From Bradyrhizobium sp. CCBAU 53421 (GTDB lineage Bacteria > Pseudomonadota > Alphaproteobacteria > Rhizobiales > Xanthobacteraceae): 64,000 nucleotides of DNA. The notes below the pieces were generated by a model that did not search any database, was not told the DNA's origin, and was given only the letters and a program-made list of their open reading frames with translations. The stretch is from contig NZ_CP030047.1 in NCBI RefSeq assembly GCF_015291625.1, positions 4,092,001-4,156,000 of the forward strand, read 5' to 3'. Shown piece after piece: positions 8,948 to 17,159 of the stretch. The position numbers and the translations under genes were made by a program. How positions within the stretch are numbered: position 1 is the stretch's first letter; the number at the start of each line of letters is the position of its first letter.

Positions 8948-8961
8948 TTGATTCAAATCAA
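8948..8961. promoter_or_regulatory. Perfect FixK/FNR box (anaerobox)
   Basis: TTGATTCAAATCAA matches TTGAT-N4-ATCAA at all ten conserved positions. Its centre is about 119 bases from each of the two divergent starts (hdeD at 8835 and dodecin at 9074). Rhizobial FixK2 activates from sites about 40 bases upstream of the transcription start, which suits either or both genes. Confidence 0.75.
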
Positions 8962-9073
8962 CCGCCGTGTTGCCGCGCAGCATTCGTGGTTTGACGGCAG
9001 TCCGCATCGGACGACGGACTGTCCGGATCGGAGTGCAATTGTCCGGATCGCGCATCCACCCAAGGAGGTCGAT

Positions 9074-9295
9074 ATGCCCACGACGCACGACAAGGACCAT
9101 GTCTACAAGATCCTCGAACTGGTCGGATCATCGGACAAGAGCATCGAGGCGGCGATCGAGAACGCCGTCAGCCGCGCGTCGACGACAATCCGGGAAATGA
9201 AATGGTTCGAGGTGGTGCAGACCCGCGGCCACATCGAGAACGGCAAGGTCCGGCACTACCAGGTGACGCTGCGGGTCGGGTTTACGCTGGAATAG
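9074..9295 (+). CDS. Dodecin, small flavin-binding protein
   Basis: 73 residues, the typical dodecin size. The ATG at 9074 follows AAGGAGG at 9062-9067; the longer upstream frame is discarded. The pattern [47 protein letters not shown] is diagnostic of dodecins, which form hollow dodecamers storing flavins; the conserved Trp stacks on the isoalloxazine ring. It is cytosolic. It is divergent from the HdeD-like gene, with a FixK box midway. Confidence 0.95.
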   Translation: MPTTHDKDHVYKILELVGSSDKSIEAAIENAVSRASTTIREMKWFEVVQTRGHIENGKVRHYQVTLRVGFTLE

Positions 9296-9355
9296 GGCGC
9301 CTCCTCGTCATTCGCCGGTGCGCAATTCGAACGCGAACCTGCGCCCCACTATAGC

Positions 9356-9456
9356 TGTCATCGCCCGGCTCGACCGGGCGATCCAGTACGCCGCGGCTCC
9401 TCGGCTCAAGCACAGCCGCCTCTGGAATACTGGATCACCCGCGCATGGTGATGACA
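9356..9456. repeat. 101-bp palindromic intergenic repeat
   Basis: Nested inverted repeats: ends TGTCATC (9356-9362) and GATGACA (9450-9456); GATCCAGTA (9380-9388) and TACTGGATC (9428-9436); plus an internal hairpin ATCGCCCGG-ctcga-CCGGGCGAT (9360-9382). This is the form of the GTCAT...ATCCAGTA / TACTGGAT...ATGAC mobile palindromes scattered in Bradyrhizobium and Rhodopseudomonas genomes. Confidence 0.7.
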
Positions 9457-9496
9457 CCGCGCTGTTTGACGTCTTGAATTGCGACCCATCCTCACC

Positions 9497-9522
9497 GTCG
9501 TCCTGGCGAAAGCCAGGACGAC
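9497..9522. repeat. Short hairpin repeat with GAAA loop
   Basis: GTCGTCCTGGC (9497-9507), GAAA, GCCAGGACGAC (9512-9522): a perfect 11-bp stem capped by a GNRA-type tetraloop. It lies just after the end of the leftward acetyltransferase gene and may double as its terminator. A degenerate relative lies at 52751-52774. Confidence 0.65.
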
Positions 9523-9539
9523 AGTTGTGGGCTACCCCA

Positions 9540-10100
9540 TCACCGCCGCGACAGCGGAGCGGGCGGGGGCGGGGCAGTCGAGCCGGCGGCGAGCGAGCGC
9601 TGCACCATCACGGTGTCCGACCAGCGGCCGTAGCGATAGGCGACACCGGGCAAATGGCCGACGCGGGCGAAGCCGAACCTTTCGTGCAGCGCCAGCGAGG
9701 CGGCGTTGTCGCTATCGATGTAGCCGATCATCTGGCGGAAGCCGGAAGCGGCGCAGGTGTCGACCAGCTCCTGCAACAGCCGGCCGCCGACGCCCTTGCC
9801 GGTGAAACGGTGATGCACGTAGATCGAATGCTTCACCGTGTAGCGGTAGGCCGGACGTTTGCGGAACTGGACGACATAGGCGTAGCCGACAACCTCGCCG
9901 TCGCACAGCGCGACCAGATGCGGCAAGCGGGTGTTGCGCAGATTCTTGCGGCGGTCGCGCAGGTCGTCGGGCTCGGGGGTGCCGCTATCGTCGACGCTCT
10001 CCTCGATGCCATGACGGATGTGGTAGCGGTAGATCGACAGCATCGCATCGACGTCGCTGTCGCGCGAGGCGCGGACGGTGATCTTGTGATCATTCTCCAT
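9540..10100 (-). CDS. GNAT acetyltransferase, phosphinothricin acetyltransferase-like
   Basis: 186 residues with the GNAT acetyl-CoA fold. Motif A is HHRFTGKGVGGRLLQELVD (Q/RxxGxG/A form as TGKGVGG), followed by IGYIDSDNAASLALHERFGFARVGHLPGVAYRYGRWSDTVMVQR, which is the PAT/Bar subgroup signature. The gene starts 18 bases after the end of the amino-acid decarboxylase gene and is probably cotranscribed with it, so an amine product of that enzyme is a possible substrate. The C-terminal tail is proline-rich. Confidence 0.87.
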   Translation of the reverse strand: MENDHKITVRASRDSDVDAMLSIYRYHIRHGIEESVDDSGTPEPDDLRDRRKNLRNTRLPHLVALCDGEVVGYAYVVQFRKRPAYRYTVKHSIYVHHRFTGKGVGGRLLQELVDTCAASGFRQMIGYIDSDNAASLALHERFGFARVGHLPGVAYRYGRWSDTVMVQRSLAAGSTAPPPPAPLSRR

Positions 10101-10118
10101 TGTGTGGCGTCCGCTGGC

Positions 10119-12476
10119 CTATTCGGACACGACATAGGTGTAGAAGCGGACGCAGCCGGATTCGTCGATCTCCTTGTAGATGCCCTGGACCTCGACCTCG
10201 AAGCCCGGGAACGCGTTGAAGCTCGCCTCGAACATCTTGAGATAATCGATCATCGGCTTGCTGCGCTCCGACAGCCGTTCGCCGGGCACGATGGTGGCGA
10301 TGCCGGGCGGGTACACCACGAACGGCGTCGCGGCGATGCGGCCGAAGATCTGGTCGATCGGCAGGTAGTCGACGTCGTTGCGGATCAGATATTGCGCCGC
10401 CTGGCGCGGCGACATCGCGATCTCGGGCAGATGCTCGGGCAGGAATTGCTTGGCCTGCAGCGTGCTGACGCCGCCGTCGCGGAAGAAGCGGTGCATGTCG
10501 CCGCAGAGGTCGCGCAGCCGCACCCCGGTGTAGCGTTGCGGGCGGCGGCGGAAGAATTCGGGGATGACGTCCTCGACCAGCGCATTGTCGTCGTGCAGCT
10601 TCTTGAAGGCGACGAGCCCGGACACCAGCGTGCCGGCCTTGCTGGCCTCGACGCCGGGCGTCAGCAGGAAGAGCAGGGAGTTGAGGTCGTTCTTCTCGGC
10701 GACGATCTGGTTCTCGCGCAGATATTGCGCCACGACCGGTGCGGGGATGCCGTGATCGGCATAGGCGCCGGTGGCGTGATCGAAACCCGGCGTCAGCAAT
10801 GTCAGCTTGTTCGGGTCGGTCATGGCAAAGCCTTCCGTCAGCTCGGGGAAGCCGTGCCAGGTCTGGCCGGGGCTGAGCTGCCAGTAGGACGGATTGGTCG
10901 CGAGCTGATCGGTCGAGATGGTCTCCCAGGCGACATTGTGCACGCCGTTCTCGCGGGCGACGTCCGGAATCATCACGCGGTCCGGCACGAACGGCTCGAA
11001 GAACCAGCGCCGCTCGGCGCGCGTCTCCTTCTCCTCGAACTCGCGCTTCACCGCGCGGATCTTCTTGCGCAGCTCGATGCCGAGCCGGATCGTGTCGTCC
11101 CACAACACTTCGCCGGAGCGGCCCTTCATCATCTGCGCGCCGACGTCGAGCGAGGCGAAGATCGGATAGAACGGCGAGGTCGAGGCGTGCTGCATGAAGC
11201 TTTCGTTGAAGCGGCGGTGCTCGACCCGGCGCTTCTGGCCCTTGATGTGGCGGTCGCGGATGTGGATCTGCGAGGCCTGCGAGAAGCTCGCGAGCTGCTT
11301 GTGGGTCGATTGGGTCGCGATGATGCCGGGCGCCTCGGGGCCGAGATTGGCGAGCCCCATCGCGAAACGGCCGGCATAGATCGGGTGGAACTTCATGAAG
11401 CCGGCCCAGGCCTCGTCGAACAGGATGTAGTCGCAGAGATGGCCGATCCGCTTCAGGATCATCTCGGCGGAATGGATGGTGCCGTCGTAGGTGCATTGCT
11501 CGACCACGGCGACACGGAACGGACGCTCCTTCTTCCAGGCGTTCTCGTCCTTGACCAGGGGGTGCTTGCGGATCTGGTCGCGCAAGCTTCCCTCGTCGAG
11601 CAGGTCCCAGCGCATCGGGCCGATCAGGCCCCAGGCATTGCGCACGGTCGGTACATAGACCGGGATGCCGCCGCCGATCAGGAGCGCGCCGTGATGGGCG
11701 GCCTTGTGGTTGTTGCGGTCGAACAGCACGAGGTCGCCGTCGGTGACAAGCGAGCCGAGCGCCACCTTGTTGGAGGTCGAGGTGCCGTTGAGCACGAAAT
11801 AGGTCTTCTCGGCGCCGAAGATCCGCGCCGCCTCCTTCTGCGCCTTCAGCGCCGGCCCCTCGTGGGTCAGGAGGTCGCCGAGGTCGAGCACGGAATTGTC
11901 GAGGTCGTCGCGGAACACCGCCTCGCCGAGATGCTCGACGAACACCCGGCCGATCGGGCTGCGGCTGTAGAACACGCCGCCATTATGGCCCGGGCAGGTC
12001 CAGAGCTGGTTGCCTTCCTCGGCATAGTCGACCAGCGCTCCGAAGAACGGCGTCTTCAGGTTCTCTGCATATTGCTTCAGCCTGGAGATCAGGTTCTTGG
12101 CGATGAAGGGCGGGGTTTCCTCGGACAGGAACACATAGCCGTCGATGAAATCCAGCACCTCGACCGGCAGGTCCTCGAATCGCTTGCGGCGGATCAAGAG
12201 GATGATCGGGAAGTCGAGGCCGCGGCGGCGCATCAGGTTGATCAGCGCCGCGGTCTTGCCCTCAAGACCCTTCTTGCCCCAGTCGACCACCATGCAGCCG
12301 ATCGCCGCATCGGTCTGCACCGCAATCTCGGCGTCCTCCAGCTTGCGGGCGCGGACCACTTCGAAGCCGGAGCGCTCGATCTCGGTGATGATCTGGTTGA
12401 AGCGGATGCCTTCGAGGTCGTCGGCCTCGAAAACCGGCGCTGCGAACAGGAAGTTGAAGCGTTTGAAATAGTCCAT
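10119..12476 (-). CDS. Orn/Lys/Arg decarboxylase (AAT-fold type III, biodegradative-type)
   Basis: 785 residues from the ATG at 12476, behind GGGGAC. It has an N-terminal receiver-like wing domain (Orn_DC_N), the large PLP domain, and the C-terminal domain ending FYTYVVSE. PLP lysine is Lys393 in the ATQSTHKQLASFSQASQIH motif, the layout of AdiA/CadA/SpeF enzymes. Such enzymes consume a proton per decarboxylation and make agmatine, cadaverine or putrescine. The substrate cannot be fixed from sequence alone. No cognate antiporter gene is adjacent. The GNAT gene follows in the same direction. Confidence 0.88.
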   Translation of the reverse strand: MDYFKRFNFLFAAPVFEADDLEGIRFNQIITEIERSGFEVVRARKLEDAEIAVQTDAAIGCMVVDWGKKGLEGKTAALINLMRRRGLDFPIILLIRRKRFEDLPVEVLDFIDGYVFLSEETPPFIAKNLISRLKQYAENLKTPFFGALVDYAEEGNQLWTCPGHNGGVFYSRSPIGRVFVEHLGEAVFRDDLDNSVLDLGDLLTHEGPALKAQKEAARIFGAEKTYFVLNGTSTSNKVALGSLVTDGDLVLFDRNNHKAAHHGALLIGGGIPVYVPTVRNAWGLIGPMRWDLLDEGSLRDQIRKHPLVKDENAWKKERPFRVAVVEQCTYDGTIHSAEMILKRIGHLCDYILFDEAWAGFMKFHPIYAGRFAMGLANLGPEAPGIIATQSTHKQLASFSQASQIHIRDRHIKGQKRRVEHRRFNESFMQHASTSPFYPIFASLDVGAQMMKGRSGEVLWDDTIRLGIELRKKIRAVKREFEEKETRAERRWFFEPFVPDRVMIPDVARENGVHNVAWETISTDQLATNPSYWQLSPGQTWHGFPELTEGFAMTDPNKLTLLTPGFDHATGAYADHGIPAPVVAQYLRENQIVAEKNDLNSLLFLLTPGVEASKAGTLVSGLVAFKKLHDDNALVEDVIPEFFRRRPQRYTGVRLRDLCGDMHRFFRDGGVSTLQAKQFLPEHLPEIAMSPRQAAQYLIRNDVDYLPIDQIFGRIAATPFVVYPPGIATIVPGERLSERSKPMIDYLKMFEASFNAFPGFEVEVQGIYKEIDESGCVRFYTYVVSE

Positions 12477-12650
12477 GCGTGTCCCCGAAACTGGTCCGCT
12501 GAACCTGTCTGCACAATTCATGACAAAGAGATGACAATGCGGGGCGGGGCATCTCGAATTGGCTTTTTGCAGCATCACCCCTCAGGGGGCTGCCTGAACC
12601 CGCGGATATCAGAGCTGCACGGAAATAAAGTCTGCCGTGCTCCGACGGCC

Positions 12651-13073
12651 TCAAGGCGCGACAGGGACCAGGCCGTAACGCAGCATCGTCTCCTTCATCT
12701 TGGCTGGATCGGGGGTACCTCCTGCCAACAGGGCCGCCATTTCCCTGAAATATTGCGGACCGAGCGCGCCGGGGCTCAGCAGGCAGAGACAGCTCGCCGG
12801 ACGGTCCGAACGGTTGGTGAAGCCGTGCACGACGCCGCGCTTGATGAACACCGACTCGCCGGGGGCGAGGTCGATCTCCTTGCCGTCGACCCGCCAGGTC
12901 GAGACGCCCGACAGCCCGTAGATCGTCTCGTCCCAGCTCTCGTGATAGTGCGGAATCGGCATCCGGGCGTTCGGCTGCAGCGTCATCTCGAACAGATCGA
13001 CGCTGCCGCCGGTGGTTTCCTTGCTCTGCAGGAATTTGAGCTGCAACGTGCCAAGATCGATCAGGTCGGGCAT
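12651..13073 (-). CDS. Cupin-domain protein
   Basis: 140 residues from the ATG at 13073; a GTG at 13103 would add ten. It is a single cupin barrel with metal-binding histidines in the first motif (PIPHYHESWDETIYGLSG) and HGF in the second (GESVFIKRGVVHGFTN). This is a small stand-alone cupin, probably a metal-binding enzyme or sensor of unknown substrate. It is upstream of, and in the same direction as, the decarboxylase gene, separated by 174 bases, so cotranscription is uncertain. Confidence 0.78.
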   Translation of the reverse strand: MPDLIDLGTLQLKFLQSKETTGGSVDLFEMTLQPNARMPIPHYHESWDETIYGLSGVSTWRVDGKEIDLAPGESVFIKRGVVHGFTNRSDRPASCLCLLSPGALGPQYFREMAALLAGGTPDPAKMKETMLRYGLVPVAP

Positions 13074-13219
13074 GACGGACTCGCAAATGGTTTGCGTGCC
13101 CACGATAGCGGACGGCGCCGCAGGAAGCCAACGGCGCGTGCAGCCCGGACTGTGAAGCGCTATCCGGCGCCGGTCCGGTGGCCTCGCATTCCGCGGATGC
13201 CGGCTCCGCGCCGGCTCGC

Positions 13220-13834
13220 TCAGTAGACGAGGTTCGTTCCCGGCGGCTTCTCCAGCGCCGCTGCCAGCGTCCGATACTCCTCGCAGCCGGTGCCGCAGAT
13301 CTCGGCGATCCGCTGCAGATGATACTGCGCCTGGTCGCGGTTGCCCTGTTCGATCTGCCAGAGGCCGTAGTAGTTCCAGGTCAGCACGTGGTTTGGATCG
13401 GCTTTCAGCGCGCGCTCGTACCAGACTTGCGACTGCTTGTAGTCGCCGAGCTTGCGATAGGAGTAGCCGATCAAATTGGCGACATCAGGATGATCGTCGC
13501 GGCCGAGCGCGTGCAACTGATCGATCGCGGCGGCGTAGTCGTTGCGTTCGTAGATCGTCGCATAGGCCGCGCGATAGTCGTCGCGGAAGGCCGGATCATC
13601 GAAGCTGGATTGCTTGACCGGCTTCTTCACCCTGTGCGTGGTCTTTCTGTCCTTCTGCTGCGGATAGGCCGGCGCAGGGGTGCTGTAGCTCGACCCGTAT
13701 AATTCTCCGCCGCCTGCTCCTCCGCCGCCGCCACCGCCTCCGCCGGCGGCGAGGGTGGTCTGCTGCGGAAACAGGATGATCGGCGCTGTCAGAACTGCCG
13801 CAAGCATTGCGAGCTTCACAGGTGACTTGATCAT
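13220..13834 (-). CDS. Secreted TPR protein with glycine-rich N-terminus
   Basis: 204 residues. The ATG at 13834 is preferred to the GTG six bases earlier because GGGAGG lies at the right distance only for the ATG. A signal peptide (KLAMLAAVLTAPIILF) is followed by a run of nine or more glycines, a basic linker, and tetratricopeptide-type helices (DVANLIGYSYRKLGDYKQSQVWYERALKADPNHVLTWNYYGLWQIEQGNRDQAQYHLQRI). It is likely a periplasmic protein-protein interaction protein. Function unknown; conserved in the genus as far as the pattern suggests. Confidence 0.82.
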   Translation of the reverse strand: MIKSPVKLAMLAAVLTAPIILFPQQTTLAAGGGGGGGGGAGGGELYGSSYSTPAPAYPQQKDRKTTHRVKKPVKQSSFDDPAFRDDYRAAYATIYERNDYAAAIDQLHALGRDDHPDVANLIGYSYRKLGDYKQSQVWYERALKADPNHVLTWNYYGLWQIEQGNRDQAQYHLQRIAEICGTGCEEYRTLAAALEKPPGTNLVY

Positions 13835-14013
13835 GCGCACCTCCCGAGTAGACGTGGACAGTCGTGGTCTGAAGCACTAACTCCCGATCGCGGGAGACAT
13901 TCCGCGGGTTCTGAAAAATTGTTGCCGATGCGGCAATCGCACTGTCGCTTCCGGACCTCGCGCTTGCGCGTATGCGCTGTCTTGTTCGCGCCATCGAACG
14001 ACGAAGCCGAAAT

Positions 14014-14027
14014 TAACATCGATGTTA
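14014..14027. promoter_or_regulatory. Perfect 14-bp palindrome, possible operator
   Basis: TAACATCGATGTTA is self-complementary over all 14 bases and AT-rich in a GC-rich genome. It ends 54 bases before the start of the SnoaL-like gene and about 180 bases from the divergent TPR gene. It could be an operator for a dimeric repressor; no regulator gene is adjacent. Confidence 0.4.
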
Positions 14028-14081
14028 GATTCGCGTGCAAATCTTCAGCGTCTTTCTGGCGCGCAGCGACAAGGACGATCG

Positions 14082-14468
14082 ATGATGAAAACGGACCTCG
14101 CCGAGATCTACCGGAACTACATTGTCTGCCTGAACCGGCGGGACTGGCCGCAGCTCGCTCAATTCGTCGGCGACGACGTGTCCCACAACGGCCGGCGGCT
14201 CGGGCTGTCCGGCTATCGCGCGATGCTGGAGCAGGATTTCCGCGACATCCCCGACCTTCGCTTTGAGGTCGTGCTGTTGATTGCGGATGCGTCCCGTGTC
14301 GCGAGCCGGCTGATATTCGACTGTTCGCCGAAGGCAAGATTCCTTGGCCTCGATGTCGATGGCCGGCGCGTTTCGTTTGCGGAGAACGTGTTCTACGAAT
14401 TCCGTGACGGCAAGATCGTGGAAGTCTGGTCAGTGATCGACAAGGCCGCGATCGAGGCGCAACTGTAA
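14082..14468 (+). CDS. SnoaL-like / NTF2-fold protein
   Basis: 128 residues from ATG 14082 (a second ATG follows directly), behind AAGGAC. The pattern YRNYIVCLNRRDWPQLAQFVGDDVSHNGRRLGLSGYRAMLEQDFRDIPDLRFEV ... VFYEFRDGKIVEVWSVIDKAAIEAQL is that of SnoaL-like ester cyclase-related proteins with a conical NTF2 fold. Enzymatic role unknown. A 14-bp palindrome lies upstream. It is convergent with the cyclase gene. Confidence 0.8.
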   Translation: MMKTDLAEIYRNYIVCLNRRDWPQLAQFVGDDVSHNGRRLGLSGYRAMLEQDFRDIPDLRFEVVLLIADASRVASRLIFDCSPKARFLGLDVDGRRVSFAENVFYEFRDGKIVEVWSVIDKAAIEAQL

Positions 14469-14486
14469 GCGACGACTCGCGCGGCG

Positions 14487-16220
14487 CTATTTCTGCTCGA
14501 GGTGCCAGGCGCCGTCCCAATCCGCCGCCGGCGGATTTTGCCTGAACGCTGCGACGCGCGCCTTCATGGCGATCGACGGGCCGTCGCCCGGCGCCGCAGC
14601 GAGCGCCGCGGTGAACGCTTGCTCGGCGTCGTCCCAGCGGCGGTCGCGATAGGCGGCGAGCCCATCCGCGTAGCGCTGCCGCAACTCGGTCTGTGCCGGC
14701 GTCAACTCGTCCTTCTTGCCGATGATCTCGAACACGGCGACCGGCTGGGTCTGGCCGACGACGACGAGGCGGTCGATCTCGCGTAGCTCGATGGTTGAGG
14801 CGCAGGCGCTCGCGGTGGCCTCCGAAATCAGGCTGCGGCTGCCGTAGAATTTGTTGGCGCCCTCCAGCCGCGAGGCGAGGTTCACGGTGTCGCCGAGCAC
14901 GGTATAGCTCATCATGAATTCGGAGCCGATGCTGCCGACCAGCGCTTCACCGGTGGCGATCCCGATCCTGATGTCGCAATCGGCCGGGATCGCCCGCACG
15001 CCGAGCAGTTCGGGCAGGTCCTTGCGCAGCTGGCTGACCTGACCGACCATGTCGATGGCGGCCAGCGCGGCCAGATGGGTCTGCTCGGCCTCCTCGACGA
15101 AGGGCGCGCCCCAATAGGCCATGATGGCGTCGCCGATATATTTGTCGATGATGCCGCGATGCGCATGGACCGGCGCCGACATCGTCGACAGATACAGGTT
15201 CATGATCTTGACGAGGCCGCTCGGCGTCACGCCTTCGCTCAGGCGGGTAAAGCCCTTCATGTCGCAGAACATCACCGTCATGACGCGGCGCTGTCCTTCG
15301 GTGGCGGCGATCGCCGGCTGCTCGAGCAGGCCTTCGGCGATCCGCGGATTGATGTAGCGGCCGAACGTCTCGCGGATGCGCTGGTTGTGGCGCAGCGTCT
15401 CGATCATGCGGTTGAAGGCGGCCGAGAGCTGGCCGATCTCGTCCTGGGTCGTGATGGCGATGGCGCCGTCGAGGCGGCCCGCCTCGACCTCGCGGGTGCT
15501 CTCGAGAAGGCGCATGACCGGACGCGTGATGCCGCTGCCGACCAGCATCGCGAACACGAAGCCGAGGATCGCGGCAATCGCGGTCACAACGCCGGAGATG
15601 ATGATCGCCCGCTGCTGGGCACTCATCACCTTCGCCGCGGCGGAGGCGACCTGCGCCAGCATGTCGGCGCGGATGCCTTCGATCCTGTTGTTGAAGTCGT
15701 CGCGCAGGGCGTCGGCGCGGAGCGTGGTCGCTTTCGCGGCCGCGAACTCCTGGGCGTCGAGTTGCTCGAGCAGCGTCTTGTTCTCTGCGTTCAGACGCAT
15801 CAGGAGGTCGTTGACCGCATTGTCGATGCGGTCATCGAGGCGCCCGAGCGCGGCATTGTCTGACGGCGTCGAGGGATCGGCGATGATCGCATCGATCAGC
15901 ACGCGCGCCGCGTCGGCCTCGCGCTTGATCGCCGGCTCGATCTCGTCGAAGGTCTTGCGTGCCGCCGCGTAGCCGCCGTCTTCGCCGGGCGCCTGCATCT
16001 TCGCCATCATCATCCGGCGCATCGCCAAAGACCGCTCGAGCGAGCGGATGTTGACGCGGGCGAGATGGCCGTAGGCGGGGATGTAACGGTTGGTGAGCTC
16101 GTCCAGCAGATGGCCGACCTGGCCCGCCATCACCATGGACAGCAGCGAGGTGATCACCGCGAGGACGATCAGTCCTGCGGCAATGCCGACGATCTTCTGC
16201 CTGATCGAATTGCGAAACAT
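14487..16220 (-). CDS. Membrane class III adenylate/guanylate cyclase with HAMP domain
   Basis: 577 residues from ATG 16220. Layout: first membrane helix (IVGIAAGLIVLAVITSLLSMVMAG), a roughly 200-residue periplasmic helical sensor, a second helix (AIIISGVVTAIAAILGFVFAMLVGSGI), HAMP, then the catalytic domain. The two metal-binding aspartates are present (FCDMKGF and KYIGDAIMAYWGAP), as are the purine-contact segment SYTVLGDTVNLASRLEGANK and the transition-state Asn/Arg, so it should be active. It would make cAMP in response to a periplasmic signal. A short tetratricopeptide-like tail (RYADGLAAYRDRRWDDAEQAFTAAL) follows the cyclase. Confidence 0.92.
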   Translation of the reverse strand: MFRNSIRQKIVGIAAGLIVLAVITSLLSMVMAGQVGHLLDELTNRYIPAYGHLARVNIRSLERSLAMRRMMMAKMQAPGEDGGYAAARKTFDEIEPAIKREADAARVLIDAIIADPSTPSDNAALGRLDDRIDNAVNDLLMRLNAENKTLLEQLDAQEFAAAKATTLRADALRDDFNNRIEGIRADMLAQVASAAAKVMSAQQRAIIISGVVTAIAAILGFVFAMLVGSGITRPVMRLLESTREVEAGRLDGAIAITTQDEIGQLSAAFNRMIETLRHNQRIRETFGRYINPRIAEGLLEQPAIAATEGQRRVMTVMFCDMKGFTRLSEGVTPSGLVKIMNLYLSTMSAPVHAHRGIIDKYIGDAIMAYWGAPFVEEAEQTHLAALAAIDMVGQVSQLRKDLPELLGVRAIPADCDIRIGIATGEALVGSIGSEFMMSYTVLGDTVNLASRLEGANKFYGSRSLISEATASACASTIELREIDRLVVVGQTQPVAVFEIIGKKDELTPAQTELRQRYADGLAAYRDRRWDDAEQAFTAALAAAPGDGPSIAMKARVAAFRQNPPAADWDGAWHLEQK

Positions 16221-16353
16221 GCCGAGCCCCGCCGCAGCTGCAATAAACGGGTCCACCCCCGCCAAGGCGGCGAACCAGCTAATAGAGTTCCACGGCCCGC
16301 GGTGCAAGCGACCGGCGTGGCCGGTCGCGCCGGATCAGGACAGGAGCCAGGGG

Positions 16354-16908
16354 CTAGCGCAGCCCTTCATAGACCATCAGGCCGCGTGCGATGGCGAGCT
16401 TGCGCAGGGTCCGCGGCACAAACCGCTCCTGTGGATGCAGGTAGCGCCACGAGGTCAGGACGAGGTCGTGCAGCCTTGTGACGTCGTCCTCGAACGGGGC
16501 GAGCAGGCCGGTGAGGCTCGCCGGCATATGGACGCGCGCGGTGAAGGGCAGCAGCAGCAATTCAAGGTGCGCCTTGGCGCCGGTCTCGGTCGTGGCGGTG
16601 ACGCCGGCGATGGCCGGCAGCGTCTCTTCGACGACGCAGGTGATGATGTCCTCGATCTCGCCGCGGCTCGCGTCGGTGAAAAGCGCGGAAAAGCTGCGGT
16701 TCTTGAGATCGCAGCCGAGCAGGGCGGAGGTGCGGGTGCCGGCGACCCGGAACGGAAAGCGGGTCTCGCCGTCATAGGACAGCACGAAGATGTCGGACAG
16801 CAGCTCGCGCACCGCGGACGGCTCGAACTCACTCCGGTCGGGCGCACGCGCAGTGCCGCGCTTCGCATTCCAATAGGCGAAGTACTCGCGGCTGGAGCTG
16901 TGTTTCAT
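16354..16908 (-). CDS. PAS_5 domain protein
   Basis: 184 residues. The start reads MKHSSSREYFAYWNAKRGTARAPDRSEFEP, followed by IFVLSYDGETRFPFRVAGTRTSALLGCDLKNRSFSALF, which matches the PAS_5 (PF07310, formerly DUF1489-like) proteins common in rhizobia. There is no output domain, so it probably acts as a small sensor or partner protein. A perfect CtrA box lies about 150 bases upstream at 17057-17071. It is transcribed in the same direction as the cyclase gene and about 130 bases upstream of it. Confidence 0.78.
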   Translation of the reverse strand: MKHSSSREYFAYWNAKRGTARAPDRSEFEPSAVRELLSDIFVLSYDGETRFPFRVAGTRTSALLGCDLKNRSFSALFTDASRGEIEDIITCVVEETLPAIAGVTATTETGAKAHLELLLLPFTARVHMPASLTGLLAPFEDDVTRLHDLVLTSWRYLHPQERFVPRTLRKLAIARGLMVYEGLR

Positions 16909-17056
16909 CTAAAGAACCTTGCCCGGCGCCTGCCTCGGCGGGACACATCTGTCCCGGTTTTGCTCAGGCGCCTTCCCTTCTCTGTTGTGCAGGGAAGGCA
17001 GTGCAGCGTCCATGCCGTGGCCGCGGTTTGGGCGGCTTATCGGCAGCTTTGTGTTG

Positions 17057-17071
17057 TTAACGTAAATTTAA
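17057..17071. promoter_or_regulatory. Perfect CtrA-type box TTAA-N7-TTAA
   Basis: TTAA-CGTAAAT-TTAA, extended to a symmetric GTTAA...TTAAC. This is the full consensus of the cell-cycle regulator CtrA in alphaproteobacteria. It is 149 bases upstream of the PAS_5 start on the minus strand and about 100 bases before the candidate small RNA on the plus strand. Confidence 0.6.
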
Positions 17072-17159
17072 CTATGTCCTTGGCGGCGGCGGAACCCGCG
17101 GGTAGGGTTCGCGCGTTCCCGTTCGCCGGCTGCCCCAAGCGCTGGCGCAGTTGGTACAC

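Noticed and set aside
9318..13226. Very long plus-strand open frame (about 1,300 codons) opposite the decarboxylase region
   Set aside because: It is antisense to four convincing genes, has Arg/Ala/His-rich non-protein-like composition, and arises from strong third-position GC bias; similar shadows lie opposite thrS, the molybdenum genes and both oxidase operons.
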